Below are positions 12,188 to 24,775 of a DNA stretch of 64,000 bases, piece after piece. The position numbers and the translations under genes were made by a program. Within the stretch, counting starts at the first letter, position 1; every line of letters begins with the position of its first letter. The notes below the pieces were generated by a model, which was given only the letters and a program-made list of their open reading frames with translations, was not told where the DNA came from and ran no database searches. This DNA is from Telopea speciosissima. Taxonomy: Eukaryota; Streptophyta; Magnoliopsida; Proteales; Proteaceae. The stretch lies in assembly GCF_018873765.1 (NCBI RefSeq), contig NC_057917.1:52135464-52199463 (forward strand), given 5' to 3'.

Positions 12188-12691
12188 AAAAATTTCAAAA
12201 AATACAGGTTTGGACAGATTCGGTGGAGTTGCGGAATTGGATATTGATGTTGAGAATAATCTGTGGCCGTGGTCAATTTATCCATCTCTCTTTGATTTAG
12301 AGGCTTCACTAATCTTAAAGTATGTTATCATCCTTAAAATCCTAGACATTTTATTTTTCCAGCACATAATTTAGCTGTTACAGCTCGTAGGTCTAAGATC
12401 CATGAGGTATGTAAGAACAATGTTGTAGACTTTATTTTTTCTTACTTAATTATCTTTGGATTATCATAAAAAATGAATATTACAGAGTAATATATAAGAA
12501 CATCCTTGGCATAAAATCTTCAACTATTTCCCCATTTTTAACGTTCTATTTTTTTTATAAGAGAAAAATGCATTACGACAAAAGGAAGTTACAGCTGTCT
12601 GAATAGGAACCACAATACGTAAGCGAGCTCTATTAGTTAAAGTATGAGCTGGCTTGACTAAGTCCCTCTTTACTTTTTGAATTACAATACT

Positions 12692-14290
12692 TCAAAAAAA
12701 GCAGAAAAGAGAAACAACATAAAAAAGGAGATGATAGAGTCTCCAAGGCCAGCAAAATGCCAAGTTCGCTAAATCTGTCCAAACAGTCAGGTGTTTGATG
12801 CCTTTTTCTTTTGTTGATCTGATACCTTGTGCAATTGCTTGTCCTTCTGCCTCATCTGTATTTTCTATAATTCCATAATCATATGCAATTAAAATGACAT
12901 CATCACTGACATAAAGAATAGATGCCCACCCGCCATCTTTAAGGTGTAGCAAGAAGCTTCCATCAGTCAACAGAATGTGACTTCGAGGTTGAACATTCAA
13001 GTTATCTAATGGGACAAGTAAAGGAAGGTTGGAGAGATCGTGGTCATTCTGTGGAAGAGAAAGAGTATGATCCAGTGGTCTGGAGTTACAATGGGAAGAT
13101 TGGAGGATTGTAGAAGCCCAAGTTTTGAGGTTTGCAAGCGCCCTATACGGGTTTGGCTTAACCTTTTCAGGGTAAAAACGATTTCTTTCGTTCCAAATAA
13201 AATATAACCCAAGAACAAGAATAGATCCACATAAAGAAGAATCAGATTTTGAAAAGATAGAAAAAACCAAAGAAAACAACTCTAACCAGGAAGAAAAACA
13301 CAAGTTAGAATTCGAAGTCCAATAAAACAACCAAACTAGACAATTTGAGCAAAAGGGCATTCAAAGAACAAATGCCAAATTGATACATCAACAGCTTTAC
13401 ACATATGACAAGTAGGGTCAATGTTCCAGAAAATAGAAACATAAGATTTCGTAGGTAGTGCATTGTGACAACATTTCCAAAAAACCAATTTGAAATGAGG
13501 ATGAATCTTCAGCCTCCAAATAAACTTCCAAAAAGAAGAAGGGTTAGATTCATTACAGGAGAAAATAGAAGAGGAATTCACCCCCAATCTGGCGGTTGCC
13601 AATTTAGTTGAAAACAAACCCGATTTGGAAAAGGGACAAAAGATAGAACCTTGGGAAAGAATAGAGGATAATTTCACTTTCAGAATATTATCCACAATAC
13701 TGGGAGGAAAGATAGAAGAAAGAAGGGGAACATTCCAGTGCCCCCAAAGAGTCACGCAGTTCGAAGACAAAGGTAAAAGAAAATTTTGGGAGGGTAGGAA
13801 TCCAATGATCCTTCCAAATGTAGATATTGTTTCCATCCTCAATACGCCATCAAATAAAATCTGAAAAAAAGGTTTCGCACCTTGAGGATTTGTCTCCATA
13901 AATGGGAATAGTTTTTGGGGATAGGGGCATGAAGAAAGTGATGATACTTAAAATATTTTCCTTTTAGGAGTTTGATCCAAAGGTCCTTCAGAATTAGTGG
14001 TAATCCTCCAACAAAATTTCAAAAGTAAAGAAAGATTGTGGGTTTTACTAGAACGGAATCCTAAGCCCCCGTTGGCTTTAGATTGACAAATTTTTTCCCA
14101 GCACAAATGTAACTTTTTCTTTGACGCAGAATGATCCCCACCAAAAGTTCCTTTGTAAAGAATCAATTTTGAGACAACCAGATTGAGGAATCTTAAAGAC
14201 AGACATTTGGGAAGTGGGGATCGATGCCAGAACAGTTTTGACTAGTGCAACCAGTCTGAGATAATAGGTTCATTTTCTAACCAGCCAATT
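12692..14290 (-). pseudogene. L1-type LINE ORF2 remnant (RT end, zf-RVT, RNase H), 5'-truncated
   Basis: In coding order on the minus strand: the RT tail (RLVALVKTVLASIPTSQMSV at the high end, then NFWWG, then ICQSKANGGLGFRSSKTHNL), the zinc-binding reverse-transcriptase domain (FSTKLATARLG, LKIHPHFKLVFWKCCHNALP, DPTCHMCKAVDVSIWHLFFE), and an RNase H domain (HILLTDGSF, DGGWASILYVSDDVIL, NTDEAEGQAIAQGI, LTVWTDLANLAF). Frameshifts and stops separate the blocks. Everything upstream of the RT tail is missing, as with 5' truncation during LINE insertion. A T-run near 12549-12557 may mark the poly(A) end. Confidence 0.85.
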
Positions 14291-14936
14291 TTTGTTCGAG
14301 TTTGGCAATGATGTCAGTGATTAATGGGTACTCTTCTCCCATACCCAGTAACTGATGTATACTCCACGTCAGAGTTGGTTTCTGCAAATTCGTGGCCCAC
14401 CTACAATGAAGTCTCTTTGGTAGTGCATATCCGCAGCCAGCTATAACTTAATTGCCTACGGTTTGTGGGTAATGGACCATCAGAAAATCGGTCGGGATCT
14501 ATGATCAGGGATGCCTTGGAATTAAACAATCATACAAGAGAGGAATTGAACAAACAGAATTGGGTTTCAAAGGTAACCAGCTTGGAAGTCTGCAGTTAGG
14601 GAGGGGGGAGGAGTTCGCATGGTTGCCCTTTGGCATTGCCAATGGAACGAGAACAAGAGCAATAGCCATGATTGCAATCACCGCAAAGGAAGACGAGCAT
14701 TCTCCACCGTTAGAAATGGCAATATCCACATGGTGCCACAACCAAGGCTCGCGGCACGCTGGCCATAACAACCATATAGAGGAGCCGTTAGGGCATGTCA
14801 CCACGACCAAGGCTCACGGCACGGCACGCTGGCCGTTAACAACCACGTAGAGGAGGCGAATCCTAGATCCATTGCAAGAGGACGATCAGGCACATTGATC
14901 AAAACAAAAAGCAACCAATCTTCCATGCGTACTTAC
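14291..14936. other. No gene seen
   Basis: No supported coding sequence. A word AAGGCTCGCGGCACGCTGGCC near 14743 recurs imperfectly near 14809 together with CACCACGACC-like text, a short local duplication. Open frames across it on both strands look incidental. Confidence 0.4.
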
Positions 14937-15115
14937 CGGTGGATGTGGAACAGCATAACTAGTTCTCATGTTCCAGCATTCAGAAAGTGTTTCATCAGCA
15001 CATCTCAACCAAAATGGTCTGGTTTCTTCCAATTTTATGGGCCAATACAGAAAAGGATTATCAAAATGATCAGAAACCAGATCCCATGTGCAAATAGACA
15101 GGGAATACCTCATCC
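14937..15115 (-). CDS. Orphan exon of an unrecognised gene
   Basis: A 179-nt minus-strand block looks like a real internal exon: an AG acceptor just above 15115 (ACATAG), an open frame reading YSLSICTWDLVSDHFDNPFL, YWPIKLEETRPFWLRCADET and WNMRTSYAVPHPP, and a consensus GTAAGT donor directly after 14937. Protein-like composition (Trp, Cys, Pro) and both splice signals support it. No flanking exons were found and I do not recognise the family. It lies 419 bp beyond the aldolase stop, same strand, and could be a captured fragment or part of a decayed gene. Confidence 0.5.
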
Positions 15116-15533
15116 CTATGTTCAATGATAGGAATTATACTCCACCAACAGTTACAGTTCCAGTTCAGAACAACATTGAGATAAATCTATAAAGATCTAT
15201 ATCCTTTACAATAAACATAATTAAGAAATAAATAAAATGCTATTCTTACACCGGCATTAACCTCTCCACAACTACATTATGTTAAAAAAAAAAAAAAAAA
15301 AACAAAAAAGTGCTCTTGGATCCTCTTTGGTTTATTCAAATTCCCATCTTGACAGGAAACACCAAGAGAAAGACAAAGTAAAAGGAAAGCGATAGGTTAA
15401 CCTAACGAGTCCTCTAATCAGCTATAACCACAAAGGAAATAATATTAAGGAATCTCGGACTCCTGACTAAAAGCAACACATCTATATAGAGTTTGATATG
15501 ATATATGAGGTGCAGTATAAAATCACCTCCAAT

Positions 15534-18500
15534 TTAGTAGGTATAGCCTTTGACAAACATTCCTTTCTTAGCATCCTCACTCTCACCTGCAGCAGAATAC
15601 CTTCCAAGCTGGGCAAGAGAATTTGCTTTGGCACGCACCAATAGTGACTTCTGAGCAGCTTCTATATTCTCTGGACGTCCTTGCCATGTTTTCAACACAC
15701 TGTTTTGCAGTGCACGTGCATACGAGAATGACACATGCCATGGGTTGGGGCTTTGGTTCATTGCATTCAGGTTAAGAGTCGCTTCCATTTCAGATTGTCC
15801 TCCTGACAGGAACTGTAAGATAACCAAGTACTTATTCATTACTTACAAGTTCATTTCTTATGCAGTAGTTCAGTTTTCTTTTCTAAGCAGACAGATGCAG
15901 GAAAACCACTACACTGCATGCAAGAGTACAAGGTAAAAGAAGATAAAACAGAGATAATGGATAAACCCATGGATGAGTAAGGGCTTTTCTTGCCTTAGCC
16001 TAGCTGTGCTCACAGCAAGGCAATTCACATATCGCCTTACTGAAAGGTTGAATAACAGAATCCTTAATATGCACACTTCTTCGTAGTGGCCACATTGAGA
16101 GAGGAACAGTTCAACTGGGATAATATTCTATCCTACAGTCCTATCAACTGAAGAACCATCCTAAAAAATCTAAATGAGATGTTCACACATATCACCGAAT
16201 TGAGACAATTCTTTGACAAATATGCTTGAACAGTCATGACTGGGTTACAGCCCCTGTGAACATAGGCATAAGGTGAACACAATAAAATGTAATACAGAAA
16301 CATAGATTCAGAGAAGAAGAGCATACCATGATCCCAGGAACTGCAGGAGGTACTCTCCTCTTAAGCATTGTTAGCGTATTTTTTGCAATGGTCTCTGGAG
16401 ATGCCTTCTCCTTGTGTTCAGCCCCAGGGGTGACCATGCTGGGTTTAAGCAAGATCCCTTCAAAGATCACATTATTTTGGGCCAAGTAGAAGAAGACTTC
16501 TGACCACAAATGTTCAGCCACCTCAAGTGTCCTCTCAATTGAGTGGTCTCCATCAAGAAGAATCTCAGGTTCCACAATTGGTACAAGACCATTGTCCTAG
16601 ATAAAAAATGACAGTGATAATAAGAATCATAACTCATACATTGACTACCTGCATATTCAAAGAAAAAAAAGTTTGTTGGTCTACATGGCCTTGATTTTGA
16701 GAGGCCATGTTGACACAATATCAAACTCAAATCACTTGGCTTTTGTTATCCATAGGATTTCCAATCAAGGGCCCAGAAATCCAAAACAGTTGAATTCAGG
16801 CTCATGAAGTCCCAAGTATCACGATGACAATGATAGATCATAATAAAGCATGATAACACAACTAACAGTTGAACAATTCAAAAAAATCACTCAGACTCTG
16901 CTTTATCTCTGGCTCATTAATATTTGGATGGCCACTTGTACTGTGGAACAGTTAGAGTCATTCAGCCTGACTCTGCCTTATCTCTTCATATAAAAAAAAA
17001 TATTTGGATGGCCCTGCAAGAGGCCATCCATGCACATACTTTTTAATCTTTGCCATACAGAGAGCAGCCCTTAAATCAAGTGTTCCCTCCTCAATTCATC
17101 CCCCAAAACCAGATACCTAATGAAAAACTCAGCAAATTTTCTTTCCCAGTTCTTCTCCCACTCAGATGACACTGGAGGGAGAAACTTGGAATAATCATAT
17201 AATGACAACTGTTCTTAGGCACTCCTTTCTGATCTTTCACCTGTGTGTTAGCCAGTTACTTTCTAACCATATGTTTTATGTTGCTCAAGTTTGAATTATG
17301 TTCTTCACTACAAAGATCATCCATGGTCCTAGATTGCATGATGGGAGCTAACAACCCTAATCAAAATCTGGGTATTGAACTCCTACCTCCTTCATGTCCC
17401 TCTCAGGGAAACAGAGCTTCCATAGAACTATTCCAACGCTTCCTAGTGGAAAGTGAAATATGAAAACTCAGTTACCCTACAACAACTACTCAGCCTTCTC
17501 CCAACTTAATGGAGTCGGCTACATGGATCCAAGAAGAGACAAACTATTAAAAATATAGAAGTAAAGGGAAGTGGCATTCAGCATCGAGACAAACTCTAGG
17601 GCATTGACCTTTTCAGCTACGTACAGCTTCTTGACTGGCCAACATTATGCTTTAGACCTCAAAAAAAGGAGTGTAAACCAACTACAGCATCATAACAGTC
17701 CAACTAAATGGGGTTGACCACATGGATCTTTGCTCTCCAATCAGCTCTATTTGCAGTAAAGTAAAGTTACAAGGCATGCAAATCAAGTACAGTACCAAGG
17801 CATACCTGAGAAATAGAAGCATAACGTGCAAGTCCCCATGCAGCTTCTTTCACAGCTAAAGCAGAAGGACCACAAGGAATGCTAACAACAGTTCGCCTGG
17901 AAATTTTGAAAAAGGCATGCATCATGTTACAACCCGAACATAGTGATAAAGAAATGGTCCCATGCAAGCACTATTTCTATAAGAGCAACTGAAGACACTG
18001 TAGACTTACCATTTGGCAAAACGGGCACCTTGCTTATAGTATTCAGCAGATCTTGAAGCCAATCCGTCTAATCCTTGGCACCAAGATTCGTTGTTTGACC
18101 CTGGTAGAGGAACCAAACCCTTGGAACAGAACCAAACCAACATGCCAAATTAGTTAAGTATAAAACTAAAGCATAATGGTTCAAATTCACTTAAAAAATA
18201 ATAATTAGATGGAGAAACACCTTGAGGAACAGAACATGTAATGCCAACATACCTTATCAACTTTAATACCTGGCACAATCTTCTCCTCGCGCAAGCAATC
18301 CACAAACTTCTTCCCATCTGTTGTTGACTGGTAAAGTGTTTCCTCAAAAAGGATGGAACCAGAAATATATTCACCTAGGCCAGGAGTCGTCAACAAAAGC
18401 TGCCTATAGGCTTGTCGATTAGATTCTGCGTTGTCCAAGCCAATGGATGCTAGCCTCTTCCCACAGGTTGCATTTGATTCATCAATGGCAAGGATGCCAC

Positions 18501-19969
18501 GCCCAGGAGAAGCAATAGATTTCTAAAATAGATAAGCCAGAAACGGAGAATGTTTTTAGCCATTAGAGTCTATGTTTAGAAATTAATGAAGAAAAATTAA
18601 AAAATTATTTTCGGAGTAAGCTTTCAGAAATTGTGGGATAAATACTTAAATGACCTCTTAGCCTTCTTAGCCTTCTGCAGAAAAACCATTCCAATACTTA
18701 AAAAACGATAATTAAGGTTCCCTGGATTCATGTAGGGATGTAAACGGATCGGATACGACTTGGATACGGAGCGTATGTGATCGGATCCGGATATTCCCTG
18801 GCTGAATACGTATACCTCTAAACGGATTCGGATGCGGATCGAATTCGGATTTTCAACTATCCGTTTACATCTCTGCGTTCTGTAACCCGGACCTTCCTCT
18901 CCCTAGCGGATACAATTCAATCTCAATCCATATCTCTCAGATCATGATTCTCTTTTCCTCATATTCTAAAACCTGTTGAATCTTCAAAACCCCTCGAGAT
19001 CATTATTTACTTGATTTTTTATTATTAAGTATTCGGATTTTTTACGGAGTCTTCAGATATTTTTCCGGATATCTCTAAATGAATACAGATGTCCCTAGAC
19101 AGATACAGATGCCGCTTGGATTTGGATTTTTGGTTATCCATTTACATCCCTAGATTCATGTGGGAACTCAACTAGAAATCAGATCTGCTAAAATAATCAT
19201 GGTACCTTGCTTCTACCTAATGATTAGCAACATGGAATAAAGCATGATCTTGCTTACAGCATCATAAAAACTTGAACCAAGTTAGATAGCAGGGTCAAAT
19301 CTTTTAAAGGTAGGGCTGTAGGAGCAAGGTTTTAAAAATCGGTAATCGAATCGTTAAATCTGCCGATTCGTATCGGACTCGGCTGTGACCGATCCGGACA
19401 CGGCGGATTCACACTCAAAACCCTAGAAATTTCCCTGTTTTTGAATCTGTTGACCGATTCTAGGGTTCTTAAAGGGCGATTCGGACAGATTCCGATCTCC
19501 AATCGTCACTGTCCGATTCCTTATTTTAAAACCTTGTGAAGGAGGGGGAGCTGACAGCAGGACTGTAACCAAAAAGAAATCTAGCCATGGAAAAAAAAAT
19601 TAAAATTAAAATTTTGTTTAGAGAGGGAAGATATTAGTTTGAAAGGATCCAAACCAGAAGGACACGAAAAACACAACAGCTTCTGAAGGTCATAAAGAAC
19701 CATGGAGGGGAAGGAGTAAAGAATCCATAACAAATTACGACTTAATGGTGATTGGACGAAATAAAAAAGATTAGGGTCAAGGCTAAGGGAAAGGGAGAGG
19801 AACTCACGGCAGTCTGAAGGAGCTCATTGGCGTAACCTCCGGCTCGTATCGGGAGAGCTACGCGGCGGGGACCAGATCGAGAAGACGATTCGTGACTTTG
19901 AGTGAATGACTTTTGTCCGATCCACTGCGAAGACGAGGCGTTCAGCTTAACCAAACCTGCAGACGCCAT
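15534..19969 (-). CDS. FBA: Fructose-bisphosphate aldolase, plastid type, six exons
   Basis: Class I aldolase of the Calvin cycle and plastid glycolysis (fructose-1,6-bisphosphate to dihydroxyacetone phosphate plus glyceraldehyde-3-phosphate). Exons (minus): 19969-19808, 18522-18253, 18119-18010, 17896-17806, 16596-16327, 15812-15534; total 1182 nt, 393 aa, all introns GT-AG and phases consistent. The ATG at 19967-19969 gives [18 protein letters not shown], a Ser/Ala-rich plastid transit peptide; an in-frame TTG five codons upstream is not the start. Family motifs: [36 protein letters not shown] (Schiff-base lysine in ILLKPSM), [20 protein letters not shown] and C-terminal GYTY. Length matches plant plastid FBAs. 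Intron 1 (1285 bp) holds two MITEs; intron 4 (1209 bp) holds LINE tails. No defects seen. Confidence 0.97.
17479..17755 (-). mobile_element. RTE-type LINE 3' ends in aldolase intron 4
   Basis: CAACAACTACTCAGCCTTCT, then CCCAACTTAATGGAGTCGGC (17479-17530), is the antisense of the 3' tail of plant RTE-like LINEs. A second partial match (CAACTAAATGGGGTTGACCA, then GCTCTCCAATCAGCTCTATT, about 17700-17753) lies 170 bp further on. Both are short 5'-truncated pieces inside intron 4 and do not touch splice sites. The same tail appears in sense orientation near 41800-41860. Confidence 0.65.
18733..19152. mobile_element. hAT MITE in aldolase intron 1 (TAGGGATGTAAA ends)
   Basis: A 420-bp element with inverted ends TAGGGATGTAAACGGAT and ATCCATTTACATCCCTA, flanked by a perfect 8-bp target duplication GATTCATG (18725-18732 and 19153-19160). 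Interior words such as CGGATTCGGAT recur. No coding capacity. The 8-bp duplication and TAGGG-type ends point to the hAT superfamily. Confidence 0.88.
19325..19536. mobile_element. hAT-like MITE in aldolase intron 1 (CAAGGTTTTAAAA ends)
   Basis: A 212-bp element with inverted ends CAAGGTTTTAAAAATCGG and CCTTATTTTAAAACCTTG. Flanks TGTAGGAG (19317-19324) and TGAAGGAG (19537-19544) form an 8-bp duplication with one mismatch. The end word CAAGGTTxTAAA is shared with the elements at 32697-35334 and 58831-59083. Confidence 0.8.
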
Positions 19970-19984
19970 GGCTTCCGCTGCCAA

Positions 19985-20622
19985 CTGAACAGATCGACAA
20001 GAGGTTTCTCTCTTTGTTCTTTTCCCCAGAGTCTATACTTGAGTGGTTGTATTAATATGACGCAAAACAGAAAAGCAAACGTCACTCTCTGACTCTCGTA
20101 TGGTCCGCCCAGGAATAGCAGGAGACACCAAATTACGCATGAAATTACTAGTTAGCCCTTGTGAGAAACTTTTGATGACCCGAAACTCACCTTAATCTGG
20201 CATCAAATGCGAATATTCTAAAAAGTTAGGTCGTATTAATATTTTTCTTTTTGGATAAAGAGTTATTTATTGATTAGTACGTGTGGGCATCTAGGATGAT
20301 ATATATAGTTCCAACAACCACGGAGTGGAAAACGGTCAAACTGATACATGATATTGAGAGAGGCTTCCTAGCTAAGGAGTCGGTCAATGGAGGATTACTC
20401 TTTAGGTATATAAGAAAACTTACATACTTAAAATTAGGTAGACAAGTGGGTGATGTCTGAAATCATAGAAGTAAGAGATATGGGAACGGGTCTTGTTGAG
20501 TCCTATACATGAGATACTCTCGCTACAATTGGATTCCACCAGAATCATCTCGATGCATAAAGATAAGGCTTCCAAGTTGGTATAAATATTTTGGGAGAGA
20601 CTTCTTTGAGCAAGCGACATAG
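19985..20622. other. Aldolase 5' flank and unassigned sequence
   Basis: The first ~100 bp upstream of the aldolase ATG (minus strand) should hold its 5' UTR and promoter; I see no convincing TATA box. The remainder up to the gypsy coding sequence shows no supported gene; its join to the gypsy block lies near 20620. Confidence 0.4.
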
Positions 20623-22151
20623 ATGAACACACCAATGATATTTGGTGAAACTGAAGAATTGATTTCTGTATTGATGGTGCAACCATCACTGCAAGCTCAG
20701 ATAATAGCAGCACAGTCCTCTAATGAAAAATTTCAACACATTGTGAATAGTATTAGTACTGGGGCTCAGAAGAGTGCAGATTTTTCACTGACTTCTGATG
20801 GAGTGCTTATGTTTAAAGATAGACTATGTGTACCTGCGGATAGTCACTTGAAGGAGCTCATTTTACAAGAGGCTCACCGATCTCCCTATACTGTGCATCC
20901 TGGTGGTACCAAGATGTACCGAGACTTGAAACAGTTCATGTGGTGGCATGGCATGAAGAATGATGTAGCAGCCTTTGTTTCCAAGTGTTCTACATGTCAA
21001 CAGGTAAAGGTTGTTAGGAATAGACCATAGGGACTTTTGCAACCCCTAGCTATACCAGAGTGGAAATGGGAGAATATAACCATGGATTTTGTCACTGGCC
21101 TTCCTCGCACTAAGAAGGGAATGGATACAATCTGGGTAATTGTTGACAGGTTGACCAAAACAGCCCACTTCATTCCTATGAAGATTACTTACTCCATGGA
21201 TCAGCTAGCTAAGCTTTATGTGGATAACATTATCAGACTTCATGGGGTATCAGTGAATATTGTGTCTGACAGAGACCCCAGGTTTACTTCAAGGTTCTGG
21301 AAGAGTCTACAGAAGGCTTTTGGTTCTGAGTTGAGTCACAGTTCAGCATACCATCCTGAGACAGATGGACAGTCAGAAAGGACAATCCAGACTTTGGAAG
21401 ACATGCTCAGGGCTTGTGTATTAGAGATGAGTAGCAGCTGGGATGAACACCTTTCTCTGATAGAGTTTGCTTATAATAACAGCTACCACGCATCTATTGA
21501 TATGACCCCATTTAAGGCATTGTATGGGAAGACTTGTCGTACTCCACTGTATTGGGATGAAGTTGGAGAGCGACGCATTTTAGGTCCTGAGTGATCCGAA
21601 GACTTGTGAGAAGGTGGATCGATAAGAGAGAAGATCAAAGTGCCGCATCCAGTGAGAAGAGCTATGCAGATAAAAGGAGGCAGCACATACAGTTTAAAGT
21701 TGGGGAGAAGGCATTCTTGAAGGTGTCTCCAATCAAGGGTGTTGTAAGATTTTGGAAGAGAGGGAAGTTAAACCCCAGATACATCGGCCCATTTGAGATT
21801 CTAAGTAGAGTTGGTCCAGTGGCTTATCAACTAGCACTGCCCCCATCTCTTGCCGGTGTGCATGATGTGTTCCATGTCTCTATGTTGAGACAATTTATCC
21901 CTGATTCTTCACACCTGCTGCCTCAGCAACCACCTGAGCTTATTGCTGACCTGACTTATGAAGAAGTGCCAGAGGAGATTGTAGATAGAAAGGAACACAA
22001 CCTGAGGAATCGAATTATCTCTTTTGTTAAAGTCAAGTGGGGTAATCACTCTGTAGCTGAAGCGTCTTGGGAAAGAGATGACTTAATGAAAGAGAGATAC
22101 CCTTATCTCTTCGATCTTCCAGGTACGTCAATTTCGAGGACGAAATTCTAA
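20623..22151 (+). pseudogene. Ty3/gypsy chromovirus integrase plus chromodomain
   Basis: 3' part of a chromovirus (Tekay/Del-like) polyprotein. In order: linker, HHCC zinc finger (LILQEAHRSPYTVHPG, KCSTCQQVK), DDE core (ITMDFVTGLPRTKKGMDTIW with first Asp, IVSDRDPRFTSRFW with second Asp, HPETDGQSERTIQTLEDML with the Glu), C-terminal domain (RRQHIQFKVGEKAFLKVSPI, GPFEILSRVGPVAYQLALP) and chromodomain (EEIVDRKEHNLRNRIISFVK, SWERDDLMKERYPYLF). Defects: an in-frame TAG (21028-21030, apparently a former CAG) and several single-base losses around 21590-21650. Gag, protease, RT and RNase H are absent: the element is 5'-truncated near 20620. Confidence 0.92.
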
Positions 22152-22164
22152 TAAGGGGGTGGAG

Positions 22165-24775
22165 TGTAAAATCTGCAATAAATTTAAATTTTTGGAACTT
22201 GTGTGATTTCAGGTTCCAGTCCTGTGTCGATGCTTGCTTCAATGTTATGGGATGCATCGGTCGAGGTACTAGACCAACCATCTGACACACTTATGGAGGA
22301 TTCCGGGGAGGAGTCTTCTCAACCTGCCCTTCTAGAGTTAGATAACCCTGGTGGGGTCCCGCATCTGAGCTACCTGTGTCAGATATGCTACCTGGAGGGG
22401 ATGCGAAACCTATCATTTAACTAACTTATTGTAAGTATGAACTTATTTATGTATTCGTATGCCGATTATATGACCAATTAGATTTTTAGGGGTATTCTGG
22501 TCATTTTATCCCTATGGGACCCACATCCCCAGTGGAGATTCCAATTTCAAGTAATCACCCGTACCCAGTTTACCCATGATGTCATATGACATCATCCTAT
22601 AATTAGATTAAGGTAATAAGTACAAAATTCTGGTTAAAAACAATTTTAAAAATTAGTTTTAAAAGCTGATTTTACATTAAAAGACCAAACATGCCTTAAG
22701 TAACTTAACCACTATAAATAGAAACCAACTTCACTATTCATTAGTGTAAGAAGTTAGAAATCAGTTTTAGAAATATTTATGACTCAAATTACTGTCCTAC
22801 CCCTTAGTGCTTAAGTGATATATATACATAACCCCTTTTACTATTTCTACTTCTCAATCCTACCTAGACATAAGGAGAATCGAAACTTCAGCCTTAAAAG
22901 AATTTTGGGGAGAAAATAGAGAAGGGAAGAAAGGAAAGGAGAACCAAACTTGGGAAGCATCGAATTGGGTCTTAGTTGAAGCTGGAAATCCTCATTTGAG
23001 AAGTTTGGAGCTAAAATTGAAGGCTGCACTTCCAATCCTTGCTGCTACATATCTAGGTAAGCCTTGATTCTTGCAGTCCCCATCTCTTCTTGCCTATTTC
23101 TTCCCTAATTTTCCCCAATATTGCAACCTATATGTTGCTGCCATTAAAGCCTGTTGACTTAAGCTTATACCATAGGAAATTCACTTACACAACCTCGAAA
23201 TTAGGTCAATTTTATTCGATTATACTTGAAATTTCGTAAATTGTTTCTCTGCTGAACCCAATTTCAGGTTCCATGAACCAATTTATAAGCCTAAATCATT
23301 AATTTAAGAAGCAATTAACCTAAATCCCTAATTTTAGTATTTAGATCTGAAATTCAACAAATTAGTGAAATGACCACCTTAATTATTATCTGAAATCAAA
23401 AATTGGGACTGCGCATGTTAAGATCTACCCATTTAAAGTAAAACCCCCAATTCTGCCCCTTGAGCCGGACAGCCGGTTCAGCCATTTGTGACCAAAATAC
23501 CCCTGATGCCTTTGACTGATCTCTGGCTATGCTCTAACCTCCAAACATTGCTGATTTTCTGCTGATAGGGACTGTTTCCAGTCTGTTCTTGCTGGTTTGT
23601 CTGTTTTGCTGGGCTATTTTGGAGGGTAATCATTTAGACCTTACCTACAGAGACAGGTAAGGGAATTCTAACCTCCAAACATTGCTGGCATCTTGCATTT
23701 GCATTGATATTTATTTGTTACTGATGACTATTATTGAAAAAATATTGTTCTATTAAATTCAGTTATACATACATGTGTTATCATGCATAGATTGCACTGG
23801 GCTAGGCTGTTTTATCATAACCCAGTACTACGCCCCTTACCAACAGGGAGTAAGGTGTTGGACAACCCGTGGTACAGCCGAAGGGTATGCCGGGGTACCA
23901 TTCACTGTCCCATGTTAGCGTGTGTACTCCGCTGTGGGAACAAACAGTAGGGTTGGTCATTGAGGGTCTGTTGGGTTAGCTGCCTGGTGATATGCTTTCC
24001 TGGCGGGTCCTCACCGTGGTAGAATGGTTTCGCTCGGGTGATTGATGTCTAGAACTGCCTGGTGTCATGTTTTCCGGTTGGTCATTGGGGGTCTGTTGGG
24101 TTAGCTTCCTTGTGTCATGCTTTCTTGGCAGGTTCTCTTCGAGGTTAGCATCTACTACAGTAGTACTTATACCAAATGTGACTTAGTATCCATGTTAGGA
24201 CATGCTACTTAGGACATTCATCATAATTGCTGCGATATGTTTGCATGCATTCCCTTATTGGGCTCAGTTGAGAGCTCACCCCTCGTGATCACTCTATTTT
24301 TTTCAGATGAGACTTCTATCGCTGCTGTTTGTGCTCCTTTGGGGACTCCTACTGTTCAGGATTCTCCTGTTGATCGCGAAGCTGGTCCTTATGTTGGTGG
24401 AGCACAATGCTTCATGCTCCTGCGACGACTGCTCAATCTCCTGATCTCCCAAACTGATCAGGCTCCTCCCTTCTTTTTGTTTATATTACTTTTTGTAGTA
24501 CTTATGTATATTACCTTTTTGGCTTAGTTAGTGTTACCCCTTCTGTGAACTAACTGTGTAACCCTGATGTAAAAGCATGTTCATATATATATAAATACAA
24601 CTGTTATCACTAGTTTCCTTTAATTACTGTCTTATTTCATATTAAATTGCTTCTGCTGCTCTTAATTTAATTATATTGTGACTGAAACTGTGAATAGAGA
24701 ACTGCATGGTGATCTTGGTTGGATGTCAAGGACATCCTGGCACACTTGGCCCTTATGAATCGGGCCGGGGTGTCA
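22165..24775 (+). mobile_element. 3' LTR of the chromovirus, 2.6 kb
   Basis: Starts TGTAAAATCTGC directly after the purine-rich tract AAGGGGGTGGAG (22153-22164) following the polyprotein stop, and ends GGGCCGGGGTGTCA at 24775, the typical ending of Tekay-type LTRs (which often end in GGGTGTGACA). Length 2611 bp, typical of this clade. The matching 5' LTR is not in the window, so a target duplication cannot be tested. Confidence 0.75.
22713..22720 (+). promoter_or_regulatory. TATA box of the chromovirus LTR
   Basis: TATAAATA within CCACTATAAATAGAAACC, about 550 bp into the LTR. It matches the plant TATA consensus and is correctly oriented for LTR-driven transcription. Confidence 0.5.
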
